Positions 1 through 6,801 of a DNA stretch of 20,361 nucleotides are shown here, piece after piece. The notes beneath the pieces were generated by a model. The model saw nothing but the letters and a program-made list of their open reading frames with translations. It had not been told where the DNA came from and did no database searches. The stretch covers positions 1-20,361 of the forward strand of contig JAGWMT010000026.1 in assembly GCA_028871595.1 (NCBI GenBank), in the 5' to 3' direction. Numbering within the stretch: the first letter of the stretch is position 1; each line of letters opens with the position of its first letter. Source of the stretch: Elusimicrobiota bacterium. Lineage in GTDB: Bacteria; Elusimicrobiota; Elusimicrobia; UBA1565; UBA9628. A program made the position numbers and the translations under genes.

Positions 1-738
1 GCGCTGGGAGTCCTTCGCGAAGCGCGCGACGGCCTCCCCGTCGAACGGGGACAAGGTGGACGCGTTGGCCACGCGCACGGCGAAGCCCTTGGCCTCCAGG
101 GATTTGGCGGCCTCCACGGCGTGCGGCACGGGGCCGCCGGACGCGATGATCGTCGCCTGGTACTTGGCGGGCTTCTTGGCCGGCTCCCAAAGGACGTCGA
201 TCTTGTTGGGCTGCCACTTGTAGTCGGCGCCATGGACGTCGGGCATCTTTTGGCGCGTGAGGCGGATGTACACCGCGCCCTGGTGCTCGATCATCCAGGC
301 GACGGCCTGGCGCGTTTCAATGTCGTCGGCGGGTTGCAGGACGGTCACGTGCGGGAGCGCGCGCATGGCGGCCACGTCCTCCAGGCCCATCTGGGAGGTG
401 CCGTCCTCGCCGATGCCGATGCCGGCGTGCGTGCCCACCAGCTTGATGTTCGTCTGGTTGTAAGCGGCCGAGATGCGGATGGTCTCCAGCCGGCCGATCA
501 GGAAGCAGGCGAAGCTGGCCAGGACCGGGACCTTGCCCGACAGCGCCAGGCCCGCGGCCATGCCCACCATGTTCTGCTCGGCGATGCCCACCTCGAAGTG
601 GCGCGCCGGGAACTTCTTCATGAAATTCTGCGTCATGGTGGACTTGGACAGGTCGGCGTCCAGCACGACGAGGTTCGGGTTCGTCTCGCCGAGCGCCAGG
701 ATCGCGTCGCCGAAGGATTCGCGGGTCGCCTTAGCCAT
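1..738 (-). CDS. Transketolase C-terminal subunit (partial, 3' end off window)
   Basis: This is the second half of a two-gene transketolase. It carries the pyrimidine-binding and C-terminal domains, which complete the thiamine-diphosphate site with the N-terminal subunit and move two-carbon units between sugar phosphates in the non-oxidative pentose phosphate pathway. My reading of the minus strand is open from the ATG at 738 to the window edge (246 codons). It begins MAKATRESFGDAIL and contains VLDADLSKST, FEVGIAEQNMVGMAAGLA (the conserved catalytic Glu region) and GTHAGIGIGEDGTSQMGLED, all typical of the family. The start overlaps the N-terminal subunit stop by 8 bases, and AAGGAG lies 7 bases before the ATG, so translation is probably coupled. 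The last part of the C-terminal domain is missing only because the window ends. A DXS-like paralogue is less likely because of the split architecture. Confidence 0.93.
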   Translation of the reverse strand, partial: MAKATRESFGDAILALGETNPNLVVLDADLSKSTMTQNFMKKFPARHFEVGIAEQNMVGMAAGLALSGKVPVLASFACFLIGRLETIRISAAYNQTNIKLVGTHAGIGIGEDGTSQMGLEDVAAMRALPHVTVLQPADDIETRQAVAWMIEHQGAVYIRLTRQKMPDVHGADYKWQPNKIDVLWEPAKKPAKYQATIIASGGPVPHAVEAAKSLEAKGFAVRVANASTLSPFDGEAVARFAKDSQR

Positions 739-1561
739 TGAGGATCTCCTTGACCGCCTTGTCCGCGTCGTCCTTCTTGGGGGCGTTGCCGTGCCAGGCG
801 ATGTTGTTCTCCATGAAGGAGACGCCCTTGCCCTTGATGGTCTTGGCGATGATCGCCTGCGGCTTGCCGCCGCCGTTGTGCGCCGCGGTCAGGGCTTTCT
901 CGATCACCGCCAGGTCGTGGCCGTCGATGAGCTGGACGTCCCAGTTGAAGGAGCGCAGCTTGTCGGCGACGGGCTCGATGTTCATGACCTGATCCACCGG
1001 ACCGTCGATCTGGCCGTTGTTGTGGTCCAGGATCATGATCAGGTTGTCCAGCTTCCACTTCGGGGCGGACATGAAGGCCTCCCAGTTCTGGCCTTCCTGC
1101 ATCTCGCCGTCGCCCAGGACCACGTAGGTCTTCCAGTTCTTCTTGTCCATCTTCGCGGCCAGCGCCATGCCCACGCCCACGGACAGGCCTTGGCCCAGCG
1201 AGCCGGTGGAGAACTCGACGCCCGGCAGGCGCATGCGGTCCGGGTGCCCCTGGAGCGGGCTGTCCAGCTTGCGCAGCTTGAGCAGCTCCTCGTGCGGGAA
1301 GTAGCCGCGCTTGGCCATCACCGCGTACAGCGCGGGGCAGGCGTGGCCCTTGGACAGGATGAAGCGATCGCGCTCGGCCCAGCCGGGATTCTTCGGGTCG
1401 TGCTTAAGAAACTTCCAATACAGGACGGTCAGGACGTCGATGATCGACAGCGAACCGCCGGGATGGCCGCTGCCGGCGGCTTCGATCATGCGGATGATGT
1501 CGACGCGCATGTCGCGCGTCAGGGCCTTCAGATCCGTCGGGGATTGGGTGGCGGTGGGCAT
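731..1561 (-). CDS. Transketolase N-terminal subunit
   Basis: This 276-residue protein is the ThDP-pyrophosphate-binding half of a split transketolase. It contains the expected motifs in order: SGHPGGS with catalytic His33, SKGHACPALY around His73, TGSLGQGLSVGVGMA (119-133), and the ThDP motif beginning GDGEMQEGQNWEAF at 150 and ending HNNG at 180-183. The length is normal for the stand-alone N-terminal subunit found in many bacteria and archaea. It overlaps the C-terminal subunit gene by 8 bases and must act with it as a heteromer. The start is the only sensible ATG. There is no Shine-Dalgarno before it; instead a TAGAAT box sits 6 bases upstream, which suggests a leaderless message. It is divergent from the DUF421 gene. 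Confidence 0.95.
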   Translation of the reverse strand: MPTATQSPTDLKALTRDMRVDIIRMIEAAGSGHPGGSLSIIDVLTVLYWKFLKHDPKNPGWAERDRFILSKGHACPALYAVMAKRGYFPHEELLKLRKLDSPLQGHPDRMRLPGVEFSTGSLGQGLSVGVGMALAAKMDKKNWKTYVVLGDGEMQEGQNWEAFMSAPKWKLDNLIMILDHNNGQIDGPVDQVMNIEPVADKLRSFNWDVQLIDGHDLAVIEKALTAAHNGGGKPQAIIAKTIKGKGVSFMENNIAWHGNAPKKDDADKAVKEILNG

Positions 1562-1567
1562 GAGCCG

Positions 1568-1573
1568 ATTCTA
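1568..1573 (-). promoter_or_regulatory. -10 box of the split-transketolase operon
   Basis: TAGAAT on the minus strand lies 6 bases before the transketolase ATG, so transcription should begin at or within a base or two of the start codon. No good -35 hexamer is visible at 16-18 bases. The match and position are seen directly; promoter function is inferred. Confidence 0.45.
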
Positions 1574-1647
1574 GATAAATTGGTCCGCGCCATGCCATAG
1601 ACCGTTGGCGCCGTGAATAACGCGAATAACTTTTACCCGTTTTGGCT

Positions 1648-2157
1648 ATGATGAACCCCATGAACGCCCTATGGATCCCCTCCCTCCCCCTCGCGCAGAT
1701 ATTTCTCCGCGCCGCGGTGACCTACGCCTTCGTGCTGTTCCTGCTCCGCCTCGGCGGCAAGCGCCAGATCGGGCAGATGGGCCCCGCGGAGTTCGTGGCC
1801 TTGCTGCTGGTGAGCAACGCCGTGCAGAATTCCATGAACGGCGGCGACAACTCGATCACCGGAGGCTTGGTGCTGGCGGGCGTGATCGTCGGGATGAGCT
1901 CCTTGGTGGGCTGGCTGTCGTTCCGCTCGAAGCGCCTGTCGGACTTCATCCAGGGCCGCCCGGTCCTGCTCGCGTATAAGGGCGAGATCGTCGTCCAGAA
2001 TCTGGACAAATGCCGCATCGCCGCGCGCGAGCTGCACGTCCTCCTGCGCCACCAGGGCGTGCACGAACTTCGGGACGTCCATGAGGCGGTGCTGGAGACG
2101 AACGGCTCCTTGAGCGTCGTGAAGAACTCCGATCTGGCCCCCGCGTCCCGCGCCTAG
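1648..2157 (+). CDS. DUF421/YetF-family membrane protein
   Basis: This is a small integral membrane protein of the DUF421 (YetF/YcaP-like) family, whose role is not well defined. The N-terminal third has hydrophobic segments (AVTYAFVLFLLRLGGKR, FVALLLVSNAVQNS, GLVLAGVIVGMSSLVGWLSF). The family-typical GGKRQIGQMGPAEFVALLLVSNAVQNSM pattern follows, though no single copy is quoted in full here because it is longer than 20 residues. The soluble C-terminal part shows RPVLLAYKGEI, ARELHVLLRHQGVHELRDV and AVLETNGSLSVV, the usual DUF421 tail. The start is uncertain: ATG codons occur at 1648, 1651 and 1660, none with a Shine-Dalgarno. A TATGAT at 1647-1652 would make 1660 a leaderless start. It converges on the serpin gene, and the two stop codons overlap. 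Confidence 0.85.
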   Translation: MMNPMNALWIPSLPLAQIFLRAAVTYAFVLFLLRLGGKRQIGQMGPAEFVALLLVSNAVQNSMNGGDNSITGGLVLAGVIVGMSSLVGWLSFRSKRLSDFIQGRPVLLAYKGEIVVQNLDKCRIAARELHVLLRHQGVHELRDVHEAVLETNGSLSVVKNSDLAPASRA

Positions 2158-3386
2158 CGCGGATCCTGGACCGAGCCGACGAACAGCACGGTCCCCGTTT
2201 CCGCGTCCTCGATGAGGAACAGAAACGGACGGTCGGCGATGAACTCGAACGGCGGCTCCGGAGCCCGCACGGCCGCTCCGACCATGCTCATCCGTGCGGA
2301 CGTCTTCGCGGCGGCAACGGTTCCTTCCTCGTCCACCTCGATGACCGCCTTCTGCTGGACCTCGCTGATGTAAAGCCGGTCCTGGGGCCGCCGCGCCTCG
2401 GCCATGTCCCCGAAGTCGGAGCGCGTCTTGTCGAACGCGGCGCCGGCGCCCATCCGGATCAGCGGGTCGTTGAGCGTCAACGTGCTCTTGAACTTGAAGC
2501 GCGGGAGTTCCACCCGCCCCTCTCGCGCCTCCAGTCGTGAACGCAAGGTTCGCCACCACGTCCCGGTGAGTTTGTCGGCGAGCGCCTCTAAAGTCGTCCC
2601 TTTCGCCGGAAGCACGACGGTCATGGCGATCCGTCCGGAACCGTAGGGAAGGCGCACGGCCTGCAAGGTTTCGTCCGCGGCGTAGTCGAATTTGTCCGTC
2701 TCGTCGCCGCGCTTGGAGACGGGGCCGAACGCCATGAGCGGCCTTTGGACGGGCTTGCCCGAGGCGAGGTGGAAGTCCCCGTCCTTCGTCTTCGACTTGT
2801 CGAACGGGCGCTTCCAAATCCCTTTGAAATATACCGCGTTGAGGAGCACGGCGACGTCCTTCTTCGGGTCAAGAGAGTCCACGGCCTTCGTGATCTTCCC
2901 ATGCGTTGTTTGGGAGACCCAGGCGTCGGCCTCGGCGACGGCTTTCGGGCCGAACTCGCGGCGGAACACCTGGGCGCCGAAGGCGTCCCGGGCCCGCGCG
3001 ACGTAGGAGTCCAGGAATTTCCAGTCCGAACGCAGCCACAGCGAATTGGCGACCGCGATGGTCGTCCGGGGGTCCGCGCCCTGGAGTTCCTGCCGCGTGC
3101 GCTGGACCGACGCCATGAAGTCGTCGGGCGGACCCGCGCGCAGCGCCGCGGCCAGACCGTCCGCCGCGGCGCCGCGGGCGCCCACGTAGGCCAGACCCAC
3201 CGCCTCGCGCGCGCTGTAAGGGGACACGATGACGTTCTTCCCCGGGCGAGCGGCGGCGACCTGACGGTACAAGGTCAGGGCGAAATCGGCGGGATCGTCC
3301 GAACGGGGGATCGAGACCGTCTGAGCCGCGACCGTCGCGGCGGCAAGGACGGCGGCGATCGAGACGAAGGTCGTGTGGGCTTTCAT
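2154..3386 (-). CDS. Secreted serpin (serine protease inhibitor)
   Basis: This 410-residue protein has the size of a serpin plus a Sec signal peptide (about residues 1-21, ending TVAAQ). Serpins trap serine or cysteine proteases by a one-time conformational change. Visible hallmarks are NVIVSPYSAREAVGLAYVGARG (helix B region), VANSLWLRSD, LLNAVYFKGIWKRPF (breach/shutter region), the hinge EEGTVAAA at 353-360, and the C-terminal FIADRPFLFLIEDAETGTVLFVGSV. The small hinge residues predict an inhibitory serpin. Counting from the hinge Glu as P17 puts P1-P1' at Val369-Gly370, which suggests an elastase-like target; this is inference. GAGGAGG lies 5 bases before the ATG. No protease partner gene is adjacent. 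The product probably acts in the periplasm or outside the cell. Confidence 0.93.
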   Translation of the reverse strand: MKAHTTFVSIAAVLAAATVAAQTVSIPRSDDPADFALTLYRQVAAARPGKNVIVSPYSAREAVGLAYVGARGAAADGLAAALRAGPPDDFMASVQRTRQELQGADPRTTIAVANSLWLRSDWKFLDSYVARARDAFGAQVFRREFGPKAVAEADAWVSQTTHGKITKAVDSLDPKKDVAVLLNAVYFKGIWKRPFDKSKTKDGDFHLASGKPVQRPLMAFGPVSKRGDETDKFDYAADETLQAVRLPYGSGRIAMTVVLPAKGTTLEALADKLTGTWWRTLRSRLEAREGRVELPRFKFKSTLTLNDPLIRMGAGAAFDKTRSDFGDMAEARRPQDRLYISEVQQKAVIEVDEEGTVAAAKTSARMSMVGAAVRAPEPPFEFIADRPFLFLIEDAETGTVLFVGSVQDPR

Positions 3387-3391
3387 GGGTT

Positions 3392-3414
3392 CCTCCTCAA
3401 TGAATCAAATTCTA
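3392..3414 (-). promoter_or_regulatory. Serpin -10 box and ribosome binding site
   Basis: On the minus strand TAGAAT (3409-3414) is followed by GAGGAGG (3392-3398), then 5 bases and the serpin ATG at 3386. Unlike its neighbours, this gene has room for a short leader with a strong Shine-Dalgarno. No convincing -35 was found. Confidence 0.4.
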
Positions 3415-3472
3415 GACCCCGCCGTCTCGGCTAAGTTCCCGCTCGATCCCGCGCCCAGCCTCCGGGGTCATG

Positions 3473-3481
3473 TGATAGAAT
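3473..3481 (+). promoter_or_regulatory. Extended -10 promoter of the pnp operon
   Basis: TGATAGAAT matches the extended -10 pattern TGnTAnnAT. It lies 10 bases before the pnp ATG, leaving a leader of only about 4 bases and no Shine-Dalgarno. Function is inferred from position and match. Confidence 0.5.
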
Positions 3482-3491
3482 CTCCCCACTC

Positions 3492-4322
3492 ATGAAGATC
3501 AAAGTCTACGTCAACCAGATCCGCGCCGCCGCCTCCTTCATCCGCAAGAAAGCCCCCGACTTCAAGCCCGACGTGGGCTTCATTCTGGGCTCGGGCCTGG
3601 CGAAGGCCGTCCCCCCTCTGGACAAGGCGCGCACCATCCCCTACAACGACATCCCGGGCTTTCCGCGCACCACGGTCCCGGGCCACGAGGGCAAGTTGAT
3701 CTTCGGCCGCTCCGGCGGCAAGAACGTGATCGTCATGCAAGGCCGCTTTCATTATTACGAGGGCCACGCGATGGAGTCCATCGCGCTTCCGGTGCGCACG
3801 CTGGAATACTTGGGCCTCAAGACCTTGATCGTCACCGCGGCCGTCGGCTCCATGCGCCCGGAGATCAAGCCGGGTCACTTCACCGTGGTCACCGACCACA
3901 TCAACCTGATGGGCCGCAACCCGCTGCGGGCGTTCCATGAGGAAGAGTTCGGGACCATGTTCCCGGACATGACCCAGGCCTACGACAAGGGTCTGCAGAA
4001 GATCATGCTCGCGGTGTGCCGCAAGCGCAAGGCGCCGGTCCACCAGGGCGTGTACCTGGCCGTCGGCGGCCCGTCCTACGAGACGCCCGCCGAGATCCGC
4101 GCGTTCCGCGCCCTGGGCGGCGACGTGGTGGGCATGTCGGTGGTGCCCGAAGTGATCCCCGCGCGTCAAATGGGGCTGAAGACGGCCGCCTTGGTGTGGA
4201 CGTCGAACATGGCCGCGGGCCTGCCCGGCGCCATCCAGAACCACGGCGACGTGCTGGCCTTGGGCGCGCGCGTGTCCGACCATCTCCGCCTGGTCCTCAC
4301 CGACCTGATCCGGGCCGTCTAA
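3492..4322 (+). CDS. pnp: Purine-nucleoside phosphorylase (trimeric PNP type)
   Basis: The enzyme splits purine nucleosides with phosphate into the free base and (deoxy)ribose-1-phosphate in the cytoplasm. The 276-residue length and motifs match the low-molecular-weight homotrimeric class. These are the phosphate loop GSGLA (33-37; the usual last residue is Gly), GRFHYYEGH (84-92), VGGPSYETPAEIRAFRALGG with Glu201, GMSVVPEVIPAR (214-225) and the base-binding Asn239 in TSNMAAG. The loop reading AAVGSMRPEIKPG (116-128) departs from the usual TNAAGG form, so substrate preference may differ from the textbook enzyme; an MTA-phosphorylase-like role is a weaker alternative. It is the first gene of a three-gene rightward operon. 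The stop is 6 bases before the pyrimidine phosphorylase start. Confidence 0.92.
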   Translation: MKIKVYVNQIRAAASFIRKKAPDFKPDVGFILGSGLAKAVPPLDKARTIPYNDIPGFPRTTVPGHEGKLIFGRSGGKNVIVMQGRFHYYEGHAMESIALPVRTLEYLGLKTLIVTAAVGSMRPEIKPGHFTVVTDHINLMGRNPLRAFHEEEFGTMFPDMTQAYDKGLQKIMLAVCRKRKAPVHQGVYLAVGGPSYETPAEIRAFRALGGDVVGMSVVPEVIPARQMGLKTAALVWTSNMAAGLPGAIQNHGDVLALGARVSDHLRLVLTDLIRAV

Positions 4323-4328
4323 GCCCCC

Positions 4329-5636
4329 ATGTTCTTCCTCGACCTCATCGCGAAGAAGCGCGACGGGGGCCGTCACACGGAAGAGGAGTTGCGCTTCGTG
4401 GCCCGTGCCGCCGCGACGGGTCTGGTTCCCGACTATCAACTCTCGGCCTGGCTGATGGCGGTCACCTGCCGCGGCATGGACGAGGCGGAGACGGTGGCGC
4501 TCACCCGGGCGATGGCGCGGTCCGGGGAGACCCTCGGTCTTGGAAAATTGGGGCGTCCCAAGGCGGATAAACATTCGACGGGCGGCGTCGGGGACGGCGT
4601 GTCGCTCGCGCTGGCGCCGTTGGCGGCGGCGTGCGGTCTGGCGGTGCCGATGATGTCGGGCCGAGGGTTGGGGCATACCGGCGGGACTTTGGATAAGCTG
4701 GAATCCATTCCGGGCTTCCAGGTCCGGCTCCCGCTTCCCCGGATCCGCAAGCAGATGCGCAGGCTCGGCGTCTGTCTCTTCGGTCAAAGCGAAAATTTGG
4801 CGCCGGCGGACCGCACGTTGTACGCCTTGCGCGACGCCACCGCCACGGTTCCGGCCCAGCCGCTCATCGTGGGGTCCATTCTGTCCAAGAAAGCGGCCGA
4901 AGAACTGGACGCCCTCGTGCTGGACGTGAAAGTGGGATCCGGGGCCATCTTCCGCGATGCAGCGTCGGCGCGGGGTCTGGCGCGCGCGCTGGTCAAAACG
5001 TCGAACGGATTGGGGATCCCGACCGTGGCCGTGCTCACCGCCATGGAACAGCCTTTGGGGCGATATGTCGGGAACTCATTGGAAGTACGGCAGGCGTTGG
5101 AGATATTGAACGGAATCGAAAACGCGCCGGACTACCTTGAGTGCACTCTTGTCTTGGGCGGCTGGATGCTGAAGCTGGCGGGGCTGGTCAAAACGGCGGA
5201 GCATGGCGCGGAAAAGATGAGAAGTAAAATCGCCGATCGCTCGGGACTGAGAATTTTCAGGGAGATCGTTAAGGCCCAAAACGGAGATGTGCGGGTGATC
5301 GACAACCCGGACCGGTTGCCTAAGGCGAAAAAATCTCGGCGCCTGACGGCGCCGAAACACGGATATATCACGGCCCTGGATGCGCGCAAGATCGGGCACG
5401 CGGGCGTGCTCATCGCCGCGGGCCGGGCTTATAAAGAACAGAAGCTCGATTTCGGCGCCGGATTGATCTTGGAGAAGAAGGTCGGGGCGCGCGTCCGGAA
5501 AGGCGAACTGCTCGCTTCGTTATACGCCGCCGATGAAAACCGCTTGAACCTGGGCGCCAACGAATACTTCGCGGCGTTGGAGATCGGACCGAAGGCGCCC
5601 CGCCGCGAAAGAACCATCATCGAAGTCCTGAAATGA
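4329..5636 (+). CDS. Thymidine/pyrimidine-nucleoside phosphorylase
   Basis: This 435-residue enzyme phosphorolyses thymidine, and perhaps uridine, to base plus pentose-1-phosphate. Motifs are clear: KHSTGGVGD (81-89, phosphate binding), the family signature SGRGLGHTGGTLDKLESIPG (110-129), ALRDATATV with Arg168, and VGSILSKK with Ser183 and Lys187. The last three residues correspond to the pyrimidine-binding set of E. coli thymidine phosphorylase. The C-terminal domain follows normally (YITALDARKIGHAGV). Whether it is DeoA (thymidine only) or Pdp (both pyrimidine nucleosides) cannot be decided from sequence reading alone. No Shine-Dalgarno precedes the ATG, so coupling to pnp, 6 bases upstream, is likely. 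Its stop overlaps an ATG at 5633 that could also serve upp. Confidence 0.94.
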   Translation: MFFLDLIAKKRDGGRHTEEELRFVARAAATGLVPDYQLSAWLMAVTCRGMDEAETVALTRAMARSGETLGLGKLGRPKADKHSTGGVGDGVSLALAPLAAACGLAVPMMSGRGLGHTGGTLDKLESIPGFQVRLPLPRIRKQMRRLGVCLFGQSENLAPADRTLYALRDATATVPAQPLIVGSILSKKAAEELDALVLDVKVGSGAIFRDAASARGLARALVKTSNGLGIPTVAVLTAMEQPLGRYVGNSLEVRQALEILNGIENAPDYLECTLVLGGWMLKLAGLVKTAEHGAEKMRSKIADRSGLRIFREIVKAQNGDVRVIDNPDRLPKAKKSRRLTAPKHGYITALDARKIGHAGVLIAAGRAYKEQKLDFGAGLILEKKVGARVRKGELLASLYAADENRLNLGANEYFAALEIGPKAPRRERTIIEVLK

Positions 5637-5647
5637 GGAATTCCCCG

Positions 5648-6271
5648 ATGCCAAAATTGCATATCAGCGATCACCCCCTCGTCGCCGACAAGCTGGCCCG
5701 CCTGCGCGACAAGAACACCAATCCCCAGGACTTCCGCCGCCTGATGGCCGAGGTCGGGCTGCTGGTGGGCTGCGAGGTCCTCAAGGGCGTGCGCACGCGC
5801 AAGTCCACCGTTCAGACCCCGCTCAAGACGGCGCCGTCGGTCGTTCTGGACCAGCCGTTGACCTTCGTGGCCGTCCTGCGCGCGGGCCTGGGCCTGATTC
5901 CCGGTTTGCTGGAACTGGCGCCGAAGGCGTCCATCGGCCACATCGGCCTGTACCGCGACGAGAAGACCCTCAATCCCGTGCGCTACTACGTGCGCCTGCC
6001 CAAGAAGATCGCGGACCACTTCGTGGTTCTGTGCGACCCCATGCTGGCGACCGGCGGCTCCGCGTCGGAGTCCATCCACATCCTGAAGACCGACGGCGCC
6101 AAGAATATCGCTTTACTGACGCTGCTGGCCTGTAAAGAAGGCGTCGCGCGCGTCCACAAGGACCACCCCGACGTCCCCGTCTTCACCGCTGCCGTGGACC
6201 CCGTCCTCAACGATCACGGCTATATCCTCCCCGGCCTGGGCGACGCCGGCGACCGCCTCTTCAACACCTGA
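5648..6271 (+). CDS. upp: Uracil phosphoribosyltransferase
   Basis: It makes UMP from uracil and PRPP, the last step of uracil salvage. The 207-residue length is typical. The PRPP loop reads CDPMLATGGSASESI; the substrate-binding regions VAVLRAGLGLIPGLLEL and IGHIGLYRDEKTLNPVRYY and the uracil-recognition tail GYILPGLGDAGDRLFNT are all present. I chose the ATG at 5648 because family members start just before H-hydrophobic-hydrophobic-DHPL and because GAGGAA lies 9 bases upstream. An in-frame ATG at 5633 overlaps the previous stop and would add five residues. As the last gene of the operon it can use uracil released by the upstream phosphorylase. Confidence 0.95.
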   Translation: MPKLHISDHPLVADKLARLRDKNTNPQDFRRLMAEVGLLVGCEVLKGVRTRKSTVQTPLKTAPSVVLDQPLTFVAVLRAGLGLIPGLLELAPKASIGHIGLYRDEKTLNPVRYYVRLPKKIADHFVVLCDPMLATGGSASESIHILKTDGAKNIALLTLLACKEGVARVHKDHPDVPVFTAAVDPVLNDHGYILPGLGDAGDRLFNT

Positions 6272-6274
6272 AAA

Positions 6275-6338
6275 GGGGTCAGGCTTTTACTTAATTAACT
6301 TATTTCGAAACAAGTCAATTAAGTAAAAGCCTGACCCC
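6275..6338. repeat. Long imperfect palindrome (REP-like element)
   Basis: Two 27-base arms (6275-6301 and 6312-6338) are complementary at 26 of 27 positions, around a 10-base centre that contains TTTCGAAA. The outer ends read GGGGTCAGGC and GCCTGACCCC. The arms are AT-rich inside (CTTTTACTTAATT), unlike the GC-rich surroundings. The element begins 3 bases after the upp stop. A stable cruciform or RNA hairpin is certain on paper. Similar ends occur on REP/RAYT-type or IS200-like mobile repeats, but that link is from general knowledge, not a search. It may also help end upp transcription. Confidence 0.75.
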
Positions 6339-6371
6339 AAAAAACGAAGGCCCTGAGGGGTCAGGGCCTTC
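6339..6371 (-). terminator. Rho-independent terminator of the C-x-W-P-H-x-C peptide gene
   Basis: On the minus strand a perfect 11-bp stem (GAAGGCCCTGA with TCAGGGCCTTC, loop CCCC) is followed by G and six Ts. It lies 33 bases past the stop of the 73-residue peptide gene, so it should end that transcript. On the plus strand the stem is not followed by Ts, so it is not a good terminator for upp. Confidence 0.85.
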
Positions 6372-6404
6372 TGTGCGACCGGGTGGTGGTCCGGTGAGCG
6401 GGGC

Positions 6405-6626
6405 TTAGGACTTCGCGTTGCAGACGTGGGGCCACACGCAGGTCTGGACCTGGGCGACCGGGGCCAGGAGGGCGGCGGGCTCGACGCAGACGTGGGGCCA
6501 CACGCAAGTCTGGACCTGGGCGACCGGGGCGGAAGCGCACGTGTGGGGCCACTGGCAGGTGGTCACCTGCGCGACCGGGGCGGCGGGAGCGGCTTGCATC
6601 GCGAGCGTCAGGATCAGGGTCAGCAT
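6405..6626 (-). CDS. Small secreted peptide with three C-x-W-P-H-x-C repeats
   Basis: I do not recognise this 73-residue protein. It has a hydrophobic N-terminus (MLTLILTLAMQAAPA) that resembles a signal peptide without basic residues. Three repeats of APVAQVQTCVWPHVC type follow, with cysteine pairs at 24/30, 41/47 and 63/69, each C-x-W-P-H-x-C. The last two repeats are nearly identical in DNA (6421-6464 and 6487-6530, one mismatch); the first coding repeat is more diverged. The ATG at 6626 is supported by GGAG 7 bases upstream; an earlier in-frame ATG at 6713 would add a low-quality extension. A strong terminator follows, and two FNR-type boxes lie about 100 bases upstream. The regular Cys-His-Trp set suggests metal binding, redox chemistry or disulfide structure, but function is unknown. 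Confidence 0.7.
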   Translation of the reverse strand: MLTLILTLAMQAAPAAPVAQVTTCQWPHTCASAPVAQVQTCVWPHVCVEPAALLAPVAQVQTCVWPHVCNAKS

Positions 6627-6670
6627 TTTAGTTCTCCGTTGACTTCTCTCAAAGTGATTGCGACAACCAC

Positions 6671-6676
6671 AGTGTA
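6671..6676 (-). promoter_or_regulatory. Possible -10 box of the peptide gene
   Basis: TACACT on the minus strand lies 44 bases before the peptide ATG. No -35 match is present at the proper distance, which fits an activator-dependent promoter. The centre of the nearer FNR-type box is about 65 bases from the expected transcription start, close to a class I activator position. The call is weak. Confidence 0.3.
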
Positions 6677-6722
6677 GCGCGTCCGGGCGCGCGGCCCAAA
6701 TGAGAGCGGTCAAGGCGACGAC

Positions 6723-6750
6723 TTGATGCGACTCAATTGATCTGGGTCAA
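6723..6750. promoter_or_regulatory. Two abutting FNR-type boxes
   Basis: The 14-mers TTGATGCGACTCAA (6723-6736) and TTGATCTGGGTCAA (6737-6750) directly abut. Each matches the FNR consensus TTGAT-N4-ATCAA at 9 of 10 positions. They lie between the FNR-like regulator gene and the C-x-W-P-H-x-C peptide gene, upstream of the latter. The match is seen directly; binding by the adjacent regulator is inferred. Confidence 0.65.
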
Positions 6751-6801
6751 AGGTCCTAGGCGAACCGGGCCGCTGGGCCCGACGGGCGGGAGTGAAAAGG
6801 C

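Noticed and set aside
473..1600. 375-codon plus-strand frame over the transketolase genes
   Set aside because: It is antisense to two clearly conserved transketolase subunits and has no recognisable motif.
6275..6338. Palindrome as the upp Rho-independent terminator
   Set aside because: It is followed on the plus strand by As, not Ts, and its arms are unusually long; a mobile-type repeat explains it better, though it may still slow polymerase.
6421..6581. Three DNA repeats considered as a CRISPR-like or tandem non-coding array
   Set aside because: Units are spaced unevenly (66 and 51 bases), in multiples of three, and keep a reading frame, so they are protein repeats.
6418..6677. Plus-strand frames opposite the C-x-W-P-H-x-C peptide gene
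   Set aside because: They also show repeats only because the DNA is repeated. No ribosome site or terminator fits the plus strand, while the minus strand has both.
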